Both the position numbers and the translations under genes were made by a program. A DNA stretch of 48,321 bases, taken from contig RECJ01000310.1 of NCBI GenBank assembly GCA_007694115.1, forward strand, positions 1-48,321, read 5' to 3'. The stretch is from Leptolyngbya sp. DLM2.Bin27 (GTDB lineage Bacteria; Cyanobacteriota; Cyanobacteriia; Phormidesmidales; Phormidesmidaceae). Below, one piece after another: positions 26,565-34,264 of this stretch; positions within the stretch are counted from its first letter, which is position 1; each line of letters begins with the position of its first letter. The notes under the pieces are model-generated. The model did no database searches. It saw only the letters and a program-made list of their open reading frames with translations, and had not been told where the DNA came from.

Positions 26565-26583
26565 GGGTGCAGGGCCTGCGCCC
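26565..26583. repeat. Dispersed short hairpin GGGTGCA-gggcc-TGCGCCC
   Basis: A 7-bp stem with one G-T pair is preceded by GTAGG. It belongs with the hairpins at 2467, 15103 and 31092 and lies between psbY and rdgB, just past the rdgB stop codon. Confidence 0.5.
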
Positions 26584-26630
26584 TCAGGAAGCAACAAAAT
26601 TCTGCGGTATTTTTGTTGTCAGAATTGACC

Positions 26631-27215
26631 TCAGTCGATCGATAGTTTGGCGAGGGCCGGTAGCAGTTGACTAAAGGCAATACCTCGGTGGCTGTTGGCA
26701 TCTTTTTCAGCCGAAGACATCTCCGCAAAGCTTCGGTTGAGGGTGGGCACGTAGAAAATGGGGTCATAGCCAAAGCCGCCGGATCCACGGGGAGCCGTCA
26801 AAATTTCGCCGGGGCAAATACCTTCGGTTTCGAGCATGATTTCGCCATTGGGGTTGGCCAGGGCCAGGGCACAGACAAACTGGGCGCTGCGATCGCACCC
26901 ACCAGAGTCAGCCAGTTCCTGTAGCAGGCGATCGATTCTGGCCTGGTCGCTATCGGCGTAGCGGGCTGAGTAGATACCAGGGGCACCGCCGAGGGTATGA
27001 ACCTCTAGGCCAGAGTCATCTGCGATCGCCCACTGCCCCAGGGCCTGGGCTACCCCTGCGGCCTTGAGGCGAGCATTGGCCAAAAACGTGGTGCCGGTTT
27101 CTTCAATATCTAGGTCGCCGGGCTTGAGCTGCAGCTGCCAGCCGAGGGGATCTAGATAACCCTGCATTTCTTTGAGCTTGCCGGGGTTCCCGGTGGCGAC
27201 AATAACCGTGGGCAT
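26631..27215 (-). CDS. rdgB: XTP/dITP diphosphatase (RdgB/HAM1 family)
   Basis: This 194-residue house-cleaning enzyme hydrolyses deaminated purine triphosphates (XTP, ITP, dITP) to the monophosphate. It begins MPTVIVATGNPGKLKEMQGY, the family's nucleotide-binding start, and carries ADDSGLEVHTLGGAPGIYSA with the catalytic Asp, GGFGYDPIFYVP and the final SHRGIAF. The chosen ATG 27215 gives the usual family length; a longer frame to 27287 adds 24 unrelated residues. It is convergent with psbY and divergent from the ABC exporter gene at 27363. Confidence 0.93.
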   Translation of the reverse strand: MPTVIVATGNPGKLKEMQGYLDPLGWQLQLKPGDLDIEETGTTFLANARLKAAGVAQALGQWAIADDSGLEVHTLGGAPGIYSARYADSDQARIDRLLQELADSGGCDRSAQFVCALALANPNGEIMLETEGICPGEILTAPRGSGGFGYDPIFYVPTLNRSFAEMSSAEKDANSHRGIAFSQLLPALAKLSID

Positions 27216-27362
27216 GGGTGGTAAACAGTCCGTCAAAGCTAGGCTACAGGTAGATTGTAGTGCCTGGCCTAGCTGAGAAAGTGGCACCGGCTCAAATTAC
27301 AGATCGAGTCTAAACCTGGTAGCGTGGTTGAACAGTTATTGTCAATGCAAAGGTTTTAGCCC

Positions 27363-29117
27363 TTGACCCCCGAGCGCTCCTCCCAAGGCTCCAACTATTG
27401 GACGCTGGCTCCCTACGTGCGGCGCGAGTGGCGCACCATTGCGCAAGCGCTGGCTGGCACCATTGTCTTTGTTTCCTACTGGCCGATTTTGGCCTGGCTG
27501 TCGGGAAACATTCTAGAGCAGCTGGCGGCGGGCAACGTGCCTGTGGTGGCTCGGTTTATCACAATTACCATGGTGGGGTTTGGCCTGCAAAAAATTGGCC
27601 AGTACCTGCAAGACTCGCTGATGGCAAAGGCCGCTTTAGAGGTGGCTTTTAACCTGCGCAAAGACGTCTATACCCACATTCATCGGCTCAGCCTGACCTA
27701 CTTTGAGCGCAGTCAAACCGGCGATTTGTCGTACCGGCTAACCGAAGATATTGACCGCATTGGCGAGGTGGTACAAAAGCTGTTCCACGATTTTTTGCCG
27801 TCGGTCTTGCAGCTGGTGGTGGTGCTGGGCTATATGGTCTACCTCAACTGGCAGCTCACCCTGACCGCCCTGGTGCTGGTACCGATTCTGGCCGTGATGG
27901 CGGGGTGGTTTGGGGAGCAGATGCTGAAGTCGTCGCGGCGCAGCCAAAACCTGGTGTCTGACCTGTCGTCGCTGGTGACTGAGGTGTTTAGCGGCATTCG
28001 CCTGGTGCGGGCCTTTGCCGCCGAAGACTACGAGGTGGAGCGCTTTAGCCAAGAGGCGGAGAAAAATCGCCAGGCCAAGTACAAGGCCGCCTGGCTGCAA
28101 TCGGTGCAATACCCGGTGGTGGGCTTTACCTACGCCCTGGTGGTAATGCTGATTTTGCTGGTGGGCACCTGGCAGATTTCCCAGGGCAATCTGACCGGGG
28201 CCTCGTTTGGTAGCTATGTGGTCGCGGCGCTGATGCTGATTGACCCGGTCAACCACGTGATTGTCAACTATGGCGAGTTTAAGCAGGGCGAAGCCTCGGT
28301 AGATCGGGTGATTGAGCTGCTCGATATTGAGCCAGCGGTGCGGGAGCTGCCCACCGCTATCGATCTACCCCAGGTGACCGGAAGAGTTGAGTATCGCAAC
28401 GTCACCTTTGGCTACGAGGCCCATGAGCCGGTGCTGAGCAACCTAGATCTGCTGGCCCTACCCGGCGAGCAAATTGCCCTAGTGGGGTCTTCGGGGGCGG
28501 GCAAGTCTACCCTGGTGAACCTGCTGCCCCGGTTTTATGACCCCCAGGTGGGCGAGATTTTAATTGACAATGTAGAAATTTCTACGGTTACGCTGCGCAG
28601 CCTGCGGCGGCAGATTGGCATTGTGCCCCAAGAAACCACGCTGTTTTCGGGCACCATTGCCCAAAATATTGCCTTTGGCCAAAACGAGTTTGATCTTGAG
28701 GCGGTGGAGGCGGCGGCCCGGATCGCCAATGCCCACGACTTTATCAGCCAGTTTTCCCAGGGCTACCACACCTGGATGGGGGAGCGGGGCGTAAACCTGT
28801 CGGGCGGGCAGCGGCAGCGGGTGGCGATTGCCCGGGCTGTGCTGCTCAACCCCCGCATTCTCATTCTCGATGAGGCCACCTCGGCCCTCGATGCCGAGTC
28901 TGAGGCGCTGGTGCAGGAGGCGCTAGAGCGGCTGATGAGCGATCGCACCGTATTCATCATTGCCCATCGCCTGGCTACCGTGCGTAAGGCCGACCGGATT
29001 TTGGTGATGGAAAAGGGCCAGGTGATTGAAGCCGGCACCCACAGTGAGCTGCTGGCCCAAAAGAGCCGCTATGCCCAGTTCTACGCCCAGCAGTTTGCGG
29101 GCGACAGCGCCAGTTAG
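27363..29117 (+). CDS. ABC half-exporter (MsbA-like, TM and ATPase fused)
   Basis: This 584-residue protein has a six-helix type I exporter membrane domain (about 28-310) fused to an ATPase: Walker A GSSGAGKS (375-382), signature LSGGQRQR, Walker B ILILDEATSALD and switch His in IIAHRL. Such proteins dimerise and export lipids, peptides or drugs; the substrate cannot be read from sequence. No ATG fits before the first membrane helix, and an in-frame TAG lies at 27357-27359, so translation probably starts at TTG 27363, with GTG 27417 as the alternative. It is followed 67 bp later by the D27-like gene on the same strand. Confidence 0.88.
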   Translation: MTPERSSQGSNYWTLAPYVRREWRTIAQALAGTIVFVSYWPILAWLSGNILEQLAAGNVPVVARFITITMVGFGLQKIGQYLQDSLMAKAALEVAFNLRKDVYTHIHRLSLTYFERSQTGDLSYRLTEDIDRIGEVVQKLFHDFLPSVLQLVVVLGYMVYLNWQLTLTALVLVPILAVMAGWFGEQMLKSSRRSQNLVSDLSSLVTEVFSGIRLVRAFAAEDYEVERFSQEAEKNRQAKYKAAWLQSVQYPVVGFTYALVVMLILLVGTWQISQGNLTGASFGSYVVAALMLIDPVNHVIVNYGEFKQGEASVDRVIELLDIEPAVRELPTAIDLPQVTGRVEYRNVTFGYEAHEPVLSNLDLLALPGEQIALVGSSGAGKSTLVNLLPRFYDPQVGEILIDNVEISTVTLRSLRRQIGIVPQETTLFSGTIAQNIAFGQNEFDLEAVEAAARIANAHDFISQFSQGYHTWMGERGVNLSGGQRQRVAIARAVLLNPRILILDEATSALDAESEALVQEALERLMSDRTVFIIAHRLATVRKADRILVMEKGQVIEAGTHSELLAQKSRYAQFYAQQFAGDSAS

Positions 29118-29184
29118 CCTACCCGTTTTGTAACTGCTATCGCCCAGGGTCTACCCTGGAGTGAGTCCCTCATCCTAGTTTGCT

Positions 29185-29865
29185 ATGGCGTCACCCCCGG
29201 TTGCGGGCCTTGGCCCCACTTCAGAAAAAGCGGTCTATCACGATGGCGTGGGCGGTCGTCTGTTCATCTGGCTGTTTAGCCGCAAAATGGCCCAGGCCGT
29301 GGGCAGCGACACGGCCCGCAGCGGCTACGACGGCTTTGTCGATCTATCGACCCAGATCATGCAGGGCCGCAATGCCCAGCAGCAGCAGGCGATGGTCGCC
29401 GTGGTGCTCAAGTCCCTGGTGCCCTCCCCGGTGCTCTGGGTAATTCGCAACCTATTCTCACCGACCCGGCTGGTGTGCGAACTCAACGCCTGGTTTGCCA
29501 CCCGGCTGTTTGAGTGGCTGGTCGGCCCCTGCGAGGTCAAAACCGTAGAGTTTACCGACGGCCAGGGCCAGGTGCGACAACAGCGCAGCGGGGTTCACAT
29601 CAAAAAGTGCCGCTACCTCGACGAAAGCCGCTGCGTTGGTATGTGCGTCAACATGTGCAAGCTGCCCACCCAGCGTTTTTTCACTGAAGATTTTGGCATC
29701 CCGCTCACCATGGTGCCCAACTTTGAAGACTTTAGCTGCGAGATGGTCTTTGGCCAGCCGCCGCCGCCCCTAGAGACCGAGGCTGCCTATAACCAGCCCT
29801 GCCTGGCGGATCACTGCTCCCTGGCGACCCGCGATCCGCAGCCTTGCCCGAAAGTTAGGAACTGA
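29185..29865 (+). CDS. D27-like carotenoid isomerase family protein (DUF4033)
   Basis: This is a 226-residue protein. The C-terminal half carries the Cys-rich D27 signature: HIKKCRYLDESRCVGMCVNM, CKLPTQRFF, GIPLTMVPNFEDFSCEMVFG and a final CLADHCS segment, which in plant D27 binds iron. Plant D27 isomerises all-trans to 9-cis beta-carotene; cyanobacterial homologues may act on carotenoids or related polyenes. The N-terminal half is helical with an amphipathic or hydrophobic stretch (VVLKSLVPSPVLWVIRNLF), perhaps a membrane-associating part. The family is confident and the reaction is inferred. It follows the ABC half-exporter and may be co-transcribed with it. Confidence 0.85.
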   Translation: MASPPVAGLGPTSEKAVYHDGVGGRLFIWLFSRKMAQAVGSDTARSGYDGFVDLSTQIMQGRNAQQQQAMVAVVLKSLVPSPVLWVIRNLFSPTRLVCELNAWFATRLFEWLVGPCEVKTVEFTDGQGQVRQQRSGVHIKKCRYLDESRCVGMCVNMCKLPTQRFFTEDFGIPLTMVPNFEDFSCEMVFGQPPPPLETEAAYNQPCLADHCSLATRDPQPCPKVRN

Positions 29866-30033
29866 GCGCTTCAGCCAGGGTCTGCTCATATTCTTGAAGC
29901 GCTGCCAGTAATGAGTGGGGGATCGGCAGGACGGGGGCCGGATTAGATGGGGCCACTTAAACGCATCTGGCAAAATAATCGCTACTGTAGTCAGCAGTAC
30001 AATATCCACTGGTTTGCTGGCGGTTCTACACCC

Positions 30034-31041
30034 ATGATCGAAGTTGAGCACCTGAGTAAAACCTACGGGTCGACCACGGCCATTCAAGACATCACCTTTG
30101 GGGCGCAGCCGGGGGAAATCTTGGGCTTTTTGGGGCCTAACGGCGCGGGTAAAACTACTACCATGCGGATTTTGGCGGGTTACCTGCCCGCCTCGGCAGG
30201 TACGGCCCGAGTGGCCGGCTACGACGTGCATACCGACTCAATGGCGGTGCGACAGAGTATTGGCTACCTGCCGGAGTCGCCGCCGCTGTACCCCGAGATG
30301 ACGGTACAGGGGTTTCTCTCCTTTGTGGCCAAAATCAAAGGAGTGCCCTCAGACCTCCGCCAGCGCCGAGCTGAGATTGCGATGGATCACTGCGGTCTGT
30401 TCGACAAGCGCAAGGTGCTGATTCGCAAGCTGTCGAAGGGCTATCGGCAGCGGGTGGGCATTGCCCAGGCGATTATCCACGACCCGCCCGTGATCATTCT
30501 CGATGAGCCGACGGTGGGGCTTGACCCACGCCAGATCAACGAGGTGCGCCAGCTGATCAAGGGCCTGGCGGGCAACCACACGATCATTCTCTCCACCCAT
30601 ATTTTGCCGGAGGTGAGCATGACCTGCGATCGCATCACCATCATCAACCGGGGCCAGGTGGTGGCCACCGACACCCCCGACAACCTCACCGCCCGCCTCT
30701 CCGGCGAAGCCGCCTACGAGCTAGAGATTAAAGGCGATATTGACACCGCCCAGCGCCTGCTGGCCGACCTGGCCCCTGTGCGCCAGGTGGCGCTGCTGGG
30801 GCCAGAGCACCTGCCCGAACACCACTACCGCCTGCGGGTGAGTGCAGAGAGCGATCGCACCTTAGGCGCTGTCATTGCCACCGCCCTGGTCAATGCTGGC
30901 CTCGAACTCCACGAGCTGCGCCGCCAGCAGGCTACCCTCGAAGATGTCTTCCTCAACCTCACTACCACTGAGATCGCTGAGATCGCGACCTTACCTGAGC
31001 CTCTAGTCGCTGAAGCTGCCGTAGAACCCCCAGCCGCCTAA
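30034..31041 (+). CDS. ABC transporter ATPase, GldA type
   Basis: The 335-residue ATPase starts at MIEVEHLSKTYGSTTAIQDI; 29 further codons upstream are not protein-like. Walker A is GPNGAGKTTTM, the signature is LSKGYRQRVG, and Walker B is VIILDEPTVGLD, with STHIL as the switch. The C-terminal quarter is a non-catalytic extension ending in an Ala/Pro/Glu tail. Signature form and gene order match the GldA-GldF-GldG transporters, which in Bacteroidota are linked to gliding motility and are also widespread elsewhere. In cyanobacteria the role is not established. It is followed by the GldF-like permease after a repeat-rich gap. Confidence 0.85.
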   Translation: MIEVEHLSKTYGSTTAIQDITFGAQPGEILGFLGPNGAGKTTTMRILAGYLPASAGTARVAGYDVHTDSMAVRQSIGYLPESPPLYPEMTVQGFLSFVAKIKGVPSDLRQRRAEIAMDHCGLFDKRKVLIRKLSKGYRQRVGIAQAIIHDPPVIILDEPTVGLDPRQINEVRQLIKGLAGNHTIILSTHILPEVSMTCDRITIINRGQVVATDTPDNLTARLSGEAAYELEIKGDIDTAQRLLADLAPVRQVALLGPEHLPEHHYRLRVSAESDRTLGAVIATALVNAGLELHELRRQQATLEDVFLNLTTTEIAEIATLPEPLVAEAAVEPPAA

Positions 31042-31091
31042 CCCTTTGGGATTTTGGATTTACGATTGCACTCCCTGTCCGAAATCCCCCA

Positions 31092-31113
31092 GGGCAGACA
31101 CGTGGGTCTGCCC
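31092..31113. repeat. Dispersed short hairpin GGGCAGAC-acgtgg-GTCTGCCC
   Basis: An 8-bp perfect stem with a 6-nt loop, ending in CCCCTACC, lies in the gap between the GldA- and GldF-like genes. It belongs with the hairpins at 2467, 15103 and 26565 by position and arm style. Confidence 0.55.
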
Positions 31114-31175
31114 CTACCCCTTCACCCACCCACTCCCCCACCCACTCCCCTACCCATCCACCCACCCACTCCCCC
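31113..31175. repeat. C-rich heptad array abutting a start codon
   Basis: Repeated CCCACTC/CCCACCC units (CACCCAC, CCACTCC, CCCACCC and so on) run directly into ATG 31176. The array resembles that at 58-97. It replaces the ribosome binding site of the GldF-like gene: no purine-rich motif lies in the 60 bases before the ATG. Confidence 0.7.
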
Positions 31176-31988
31176 ATGTCCCTCCTGCTCAAAAATATCC
31201 TCGCCATCTACCAGCGCGAGCTGCAAAGCTACTTTGCCTCGCCCTTGCCCTACATCATCGCCGCCGTCTTTTGGCTGCTGGGGGGCTTTTTTCTCGTGGC
31301 GCTGTTGCTGGGGCCCCAGGGCATTTTGGCCCAGGCAGCCATGGCCGACCAGGCCGTGCAGATGGGGCTACCTCCCGCTCCCCCCTTCGACGTAGCCTAC
31401 GAGTTTAACAAGGCCTATGTGGGGCTGCTGGGGTCGCTGTCGCTGTTTGTGCTGCCCATGCTCTCCATGGGGCTCTATGCCGATGAGCGCAAGCAGGGCA
31501 CCCTAGAGCTGCTGGCCACATCGCCCGTGACCAACTGGGCCGTGGCCCTGGGCAAGCTGTTGGCGGTGGTGAGTTTTTACATTGCCATGGTGCTACCGCT
31601 AATGATCTGCCAGGCGGTGGCCCTGGGGGCGGCGACGCCGCCGACGGGGTCGGGGGTGTTTTTGATCTCTCACCTGGGGTTGGTGCTGATGGCCACCAGC
31701 ATCTTGGCCCTGGGCATGTTTGTGTCGTCGCTGACTGAGAGCACGGTGCTGGCGGCGATTATGACCTTTGCGCTGATTTTGCTGCTGTGGCTGGTGGATG
31801 CGATCGCCCAAGGTTTGCCGGGGGTGCTGGGCCAGGGGCTGGCTCACCTCTCCTTACTCAAGCACTTCACCGACTTCACCGAAGGCATCTTTGATACCGG
31901 TGGTTTAGTGCTGTTTTTATCATTTGTGGTGCTGGGCCTCTACCTTACCGCTCAGTCCATCGAAACCCTTCGGTTCCAGCGGTCATAG
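31176..31988 (+). CDS. ABC transporter permease, GldF type
   Basis: This 270-residue integral membrane protein opens with NILAIYQRELQSYFASPLPY, the amphipathic start typical of ABC-2/GldF permeases, and has about six membrane helices. A motif DERKQGTLELLATSPVTNW sits between helices two and three, as in ABC-2 permeases. It pairs with the ATPase at 30034 and precedes the GldG-like gene by 22 bp. No ribosome binding site is visible because the C-rich array ends at the ATG, so it may be translated by re-initiation or directly. Confidence 0.83.
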   Translation: MSLLLKNILAIYQRELQSYFASPLPYIIAAVFWLLGGFFLVALLLGPQGILAQAAMADQAVQMGLPPAPPFDVAYEFNKAYVGLLGSLSLFVLPMLSMGLYADERKQGTLELLATSPVTNWAVALGKLLAVVSFYIAMVLPLMICQAVALGAATPPTGSGVFLISHLGLVLMATSILALGMFVSSLTESTVLAAIMTFALILLLWLVDAIAQGLPGVLGQGLAHLSLLKHFTDFTEGIFDTGGLVLFLSFVVLGLYLTAQSIETLRFQRS

Positions 31989-32010
31989 CAGCAGGTTTTG
32001 AGAACAGATT

Positions 32011-33576
32011 ATGGCGATAAAATCCTTTGCGGTCTATCAAAAATACTTGAAATACCTGGCCCTGCCGGGTCTGGCCCTGGTGACAGCGGGCCTGCTGGTG
32101 GGGGTGCTGGCGGGGTGGACCCTGCTGCCTGCAGGCCTGCTGGTGGGCGGTATTGGCCTGGTGCTGATCGGCCTGGTGCTGGGCAACTACGGGCAGGGTC
32201 GGTTTTGGGCGCAGCGATCCACCGAGGCCGGGGCCAATGCCCTGGTGTCGGCCCTGGCGGTGTTGGCGATCTTGGGCCTAGTCAACTTTTTGGCCGTGCG
32301 CTACGCCAGCCGGGTAGACCTGACCGAAAACCAGATCTTCACCCTCGCACCTCAGTCGCAGCAGGTGGTGCAGTCCCTCGAAAACCCCACCCGCATCGTC
32401 ATCTTTGACCCGGTGCCCAACCCCCAAGATCGCCAGCTGCTCGAAAGCTACCGCCAGGCTGGAGCACAGTTTAACTTTACCTACATCAACCCCTACAACG
32501 ACCCTCGCCAGGCCCAGGCGTTTGGTGCCACCCAGACGGGCATGGTGTTTCTCGAGAGTGGAGAAAGCCGCCGCTTTTTACAAAATGTCGGCCCCAGCGA
32601 GCGGCTCTCCGAGCGATCGATCACCAACGCCCTCGATCAGGTAATCAGCGATCGCACCCTCACCGTCTACTTCACCCAGGGGCACCAAGAATTTGCCTTT
32701 GACGGCAGTGAACCTGGCTTTCTCCAGGCCGCCACCGCCCTCGAAGACAAGAGCGCCCTAGTTCAGCCCCTCAATCTTGCCCAAACGGGTCAGGTGCCCG
32801 ACGACGCCAGTTTGGTCGTAGTTGCAGGGCCTGCCGTCGAGTTCTTTGAGGCTGAGGTCGAGGCTCTAGACGCTTATTTGAACAGGGGCGGCAGCCTGTT
32901 GCTGCTGATCGACCCCAACACCAGCCCTGGGCTAGACAGTCTGCTCGACCCCTGGGGCGTCACCCTCGACGACCGCATCGTGCTCGATACCTCCGGCCAG
33001 GGGCAGCTGGTCGGTCTTGGCCCCGCCGCCCCCCTGGTCACCGACTACGGCGATCACCCGATCACCCGAGACTTTCGCAACGGGCGATCGTTCTTTCCCC
33101 TGGTGCGCCCGATCAATCTTGAAGAAGTTGCCGGAGTCACCGTCGTGCCCCTGCTCCAGAGCAACCCTCAGAGCCGCGCCGATGCCCTCTCCGCCGAAGG
33201 AGAACTACAGTTTGACGAAAATGCTCCGCCCTCCGGCCCCTACACCCTCGGCGTAGCCCTTAGTCGCCCCGTAGCGGGGGCCGCTGCCCCAGAGGATGAG
33301 CCCGCCCCAGAATCGCGCCTAGTCGTCATTGGCAACGCCACCTTTGCCACCGACGGCCTATTTGAGCAGCAACTCAACGGCGATGTGTTTCTCAACTCGG
33401 TGAGCTGGCTGGGGCAGCAGACCGACGCCACCCTCTCGATTCGCCCACGCGAAGTCACCAATCGCCGGATCACCATGACGGTGCAGCAGCAGATTGGCCT
33501 CGGTGTATTTTCTCTGCTAGTGCTGCCGCTGATTGGCTTTGGCCTGGCTGTGGTGATGTGGCTGCGGCGGCGCTAA
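32011..33576 (+). CDS. GldG-like ABC accessory protein (substrate-binding-like)
   Basis: The 521-residue membrane protein has two N-terminal helices (about 13-60) with a third near 75-95. A large extracytoplasmic part begins VDLTENQIFTLAPQSQQVVQ, the GldG/ABC-type uncharacterised transport (PF09822) landmark. The C-terminus has one more helix (IGLGVFSLLVLPLIGFGLAVVMW) and a short RRR tail. It is the third gene of the GldA-F-G-like unit and should work with the ATPase and permease at the cell membrane. The substrate is unknown; the family assignment is good. Confidence 0.83.
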   Translation: MAIKSFAVYQKYLKYLALPGLALVTAGLLVGVLAGWTLLPAGLLVGGIGLVLIGLVLGNYGQGRFWAQRSTEAGANALVSALAVLAILGLVNFLAVRYASRVDLTENQIFTLAPQSQQVVQSLENPTRIVIFDPVPNPQDRQLLESYRQAGAQFNFTYINPYNDPRQAQAFGATQTGMVFLESGESRRFLQNVGPSERLSERSITNALDQVISDRTLTVYFTQGHQEFAFDGSEPGFLQAATALEDKSALVQPLNLAQTGQVPDDASLVVVAGPAVEFFEAEVEALDAYLNRGGSLLLLIDPNTSPGLDSLLDPWGVTLDDRIVLDTSGQGQLVGLGPAAPLVTDYGDHPITRDFRNGRSFFPLVRPINLEEVAGVTVVPLLQSNPQSRADALSAEGELQFDENAPPSGPYTLGVALSRPVAGAAAPEDEPAPESRLVVIGNATFATDGLFEQQLNGDVFLNSVSWLGQQTDATLSIRPREVTNRRITMTVQQQIGLGVFSLLVLPLIGFGLAVVMWLRRR

Positions 33577-33631
33577 ATGGAGTAATTGCGCTTCCCTGGC
33601 CTATGGCGACCACAATTCGCTACTATGGTGA

Positions 33632-33655
33632 AGTCCAAGCTTCCGGGCTTGGGCT
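33632..33655 (+). promoter_or_regulatory. Hairpin in the rimP leader
   Basis: AGTCCAAGC (33632-33640) pairs with GCTTGGGCT (33647-33655), 9 bp with one G-T pair and a 6-nt loop. It lies between the GldG-like gene and rimP, upstream of a second, terminator-like hairpin. Confidence 0.45.
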
Positions 33656-33678
33656 CCTTTAGCAGAAATGTTTTGGGA

Positions 33679-33702
33679 GGTGGGCCGAGAGCCCACTTTT
33701 TT
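33679..33702 (+). terminator. Terminator-like hairpin just before rimP (possible attenuator)
   Basis: GTGGGC (33680-33685), loop CGAGA, GCCCAC (33691-33696), then six T. It ends only 23 bp before the rimP ATG, leaving no room for a promoter after it. Either rimP is read through it, which would make it an attenuator of the rimP-nusA-rnpM-infB operon, or the operon starts elsewhere. Confidence 0.65.
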
Positions 33703-33725
33703 ATTGGCATTATTTCAGACGTCCC

Positions 33726-34196
33726 ATGGTACATCCCCTGATTCCCCAGTTACTTGAGTTGGCGGCCCCCGTTGCCAAAGAACTGGGGCTAGAAGTGGTT
33801 GAAGCGGTGTTTCAGACCAACCAGTCGCCCCCAGTGCTGCGCATCGACGTGCGCAGCCTCGAAAACGAAGATACGGGGCTGAACGACTGCGAAAAAATGA
33901 GTCAGGCCCTCGAAGCTGTGCTCGACACCAGCGACATCATCCCCGACGCCTACGTGCTGGAGGTGTCGAGCCCGGGGGTATCGGCGGCATTGGAAACCGA
34001 TCGCGATTTTGTGGTGTTCAAAGGGTTCATGGTGGAGGTTAATCTGTCTGCGCCCCACAAAGACAAGCGCCAATGGGTCGGTCAACTGGTGCGGCGAGAC
34101 GAAACGGCTCTGGTCTTGAGCCAAAAAGGCAAGACTATTACCCTACCCCGAGAGTTGGTAGCCACGGTGCAGCTCAGTGACCAAAGCCCCGATTAG
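33726..34196 (+). CDS. rimP: Ribosome maturation factor RimP
   Basis: This 156-residue cytoplasmic factor is needed for assembly of the 30S subunit. The N-terminal alpha/beta domain holds ELGLEVVEAVFQ and NDCEKMSQALEAVLD, followed by DAYVLEVSSPGVSAALETDRDF, the conserved RimP stretch. The C-terminal SH3-like domain spans about residues 95-155. It begins the conserved rimP-nusA-rnpM-infB cluster, with a 68-nt gap before nusA. The terminator-like hairpin at 33679-33702 sits directly upstream. Confidence 0.95.
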   Translation: MVHPLIPQLLELAAPVAKELGLEVVEAVFQTNQSPPVLRIDVRSLENEDTGLNDCEKMSQALEAVLDTSDIIPDAYVLEVSSPGVSAALETDRDFVVFKGFMVEVNLSAPHKDKRQWVGQLVRRDETALVLSQKGKTITLPRELVATVQLSDQSPD

Positions 34197-34264
34197 CGCC
34201 CTCGGCGCTCAAAACTCCATCAATGATTGAGAGATTAAGATTTAGCCCCTAGAGGTGAGTGATT

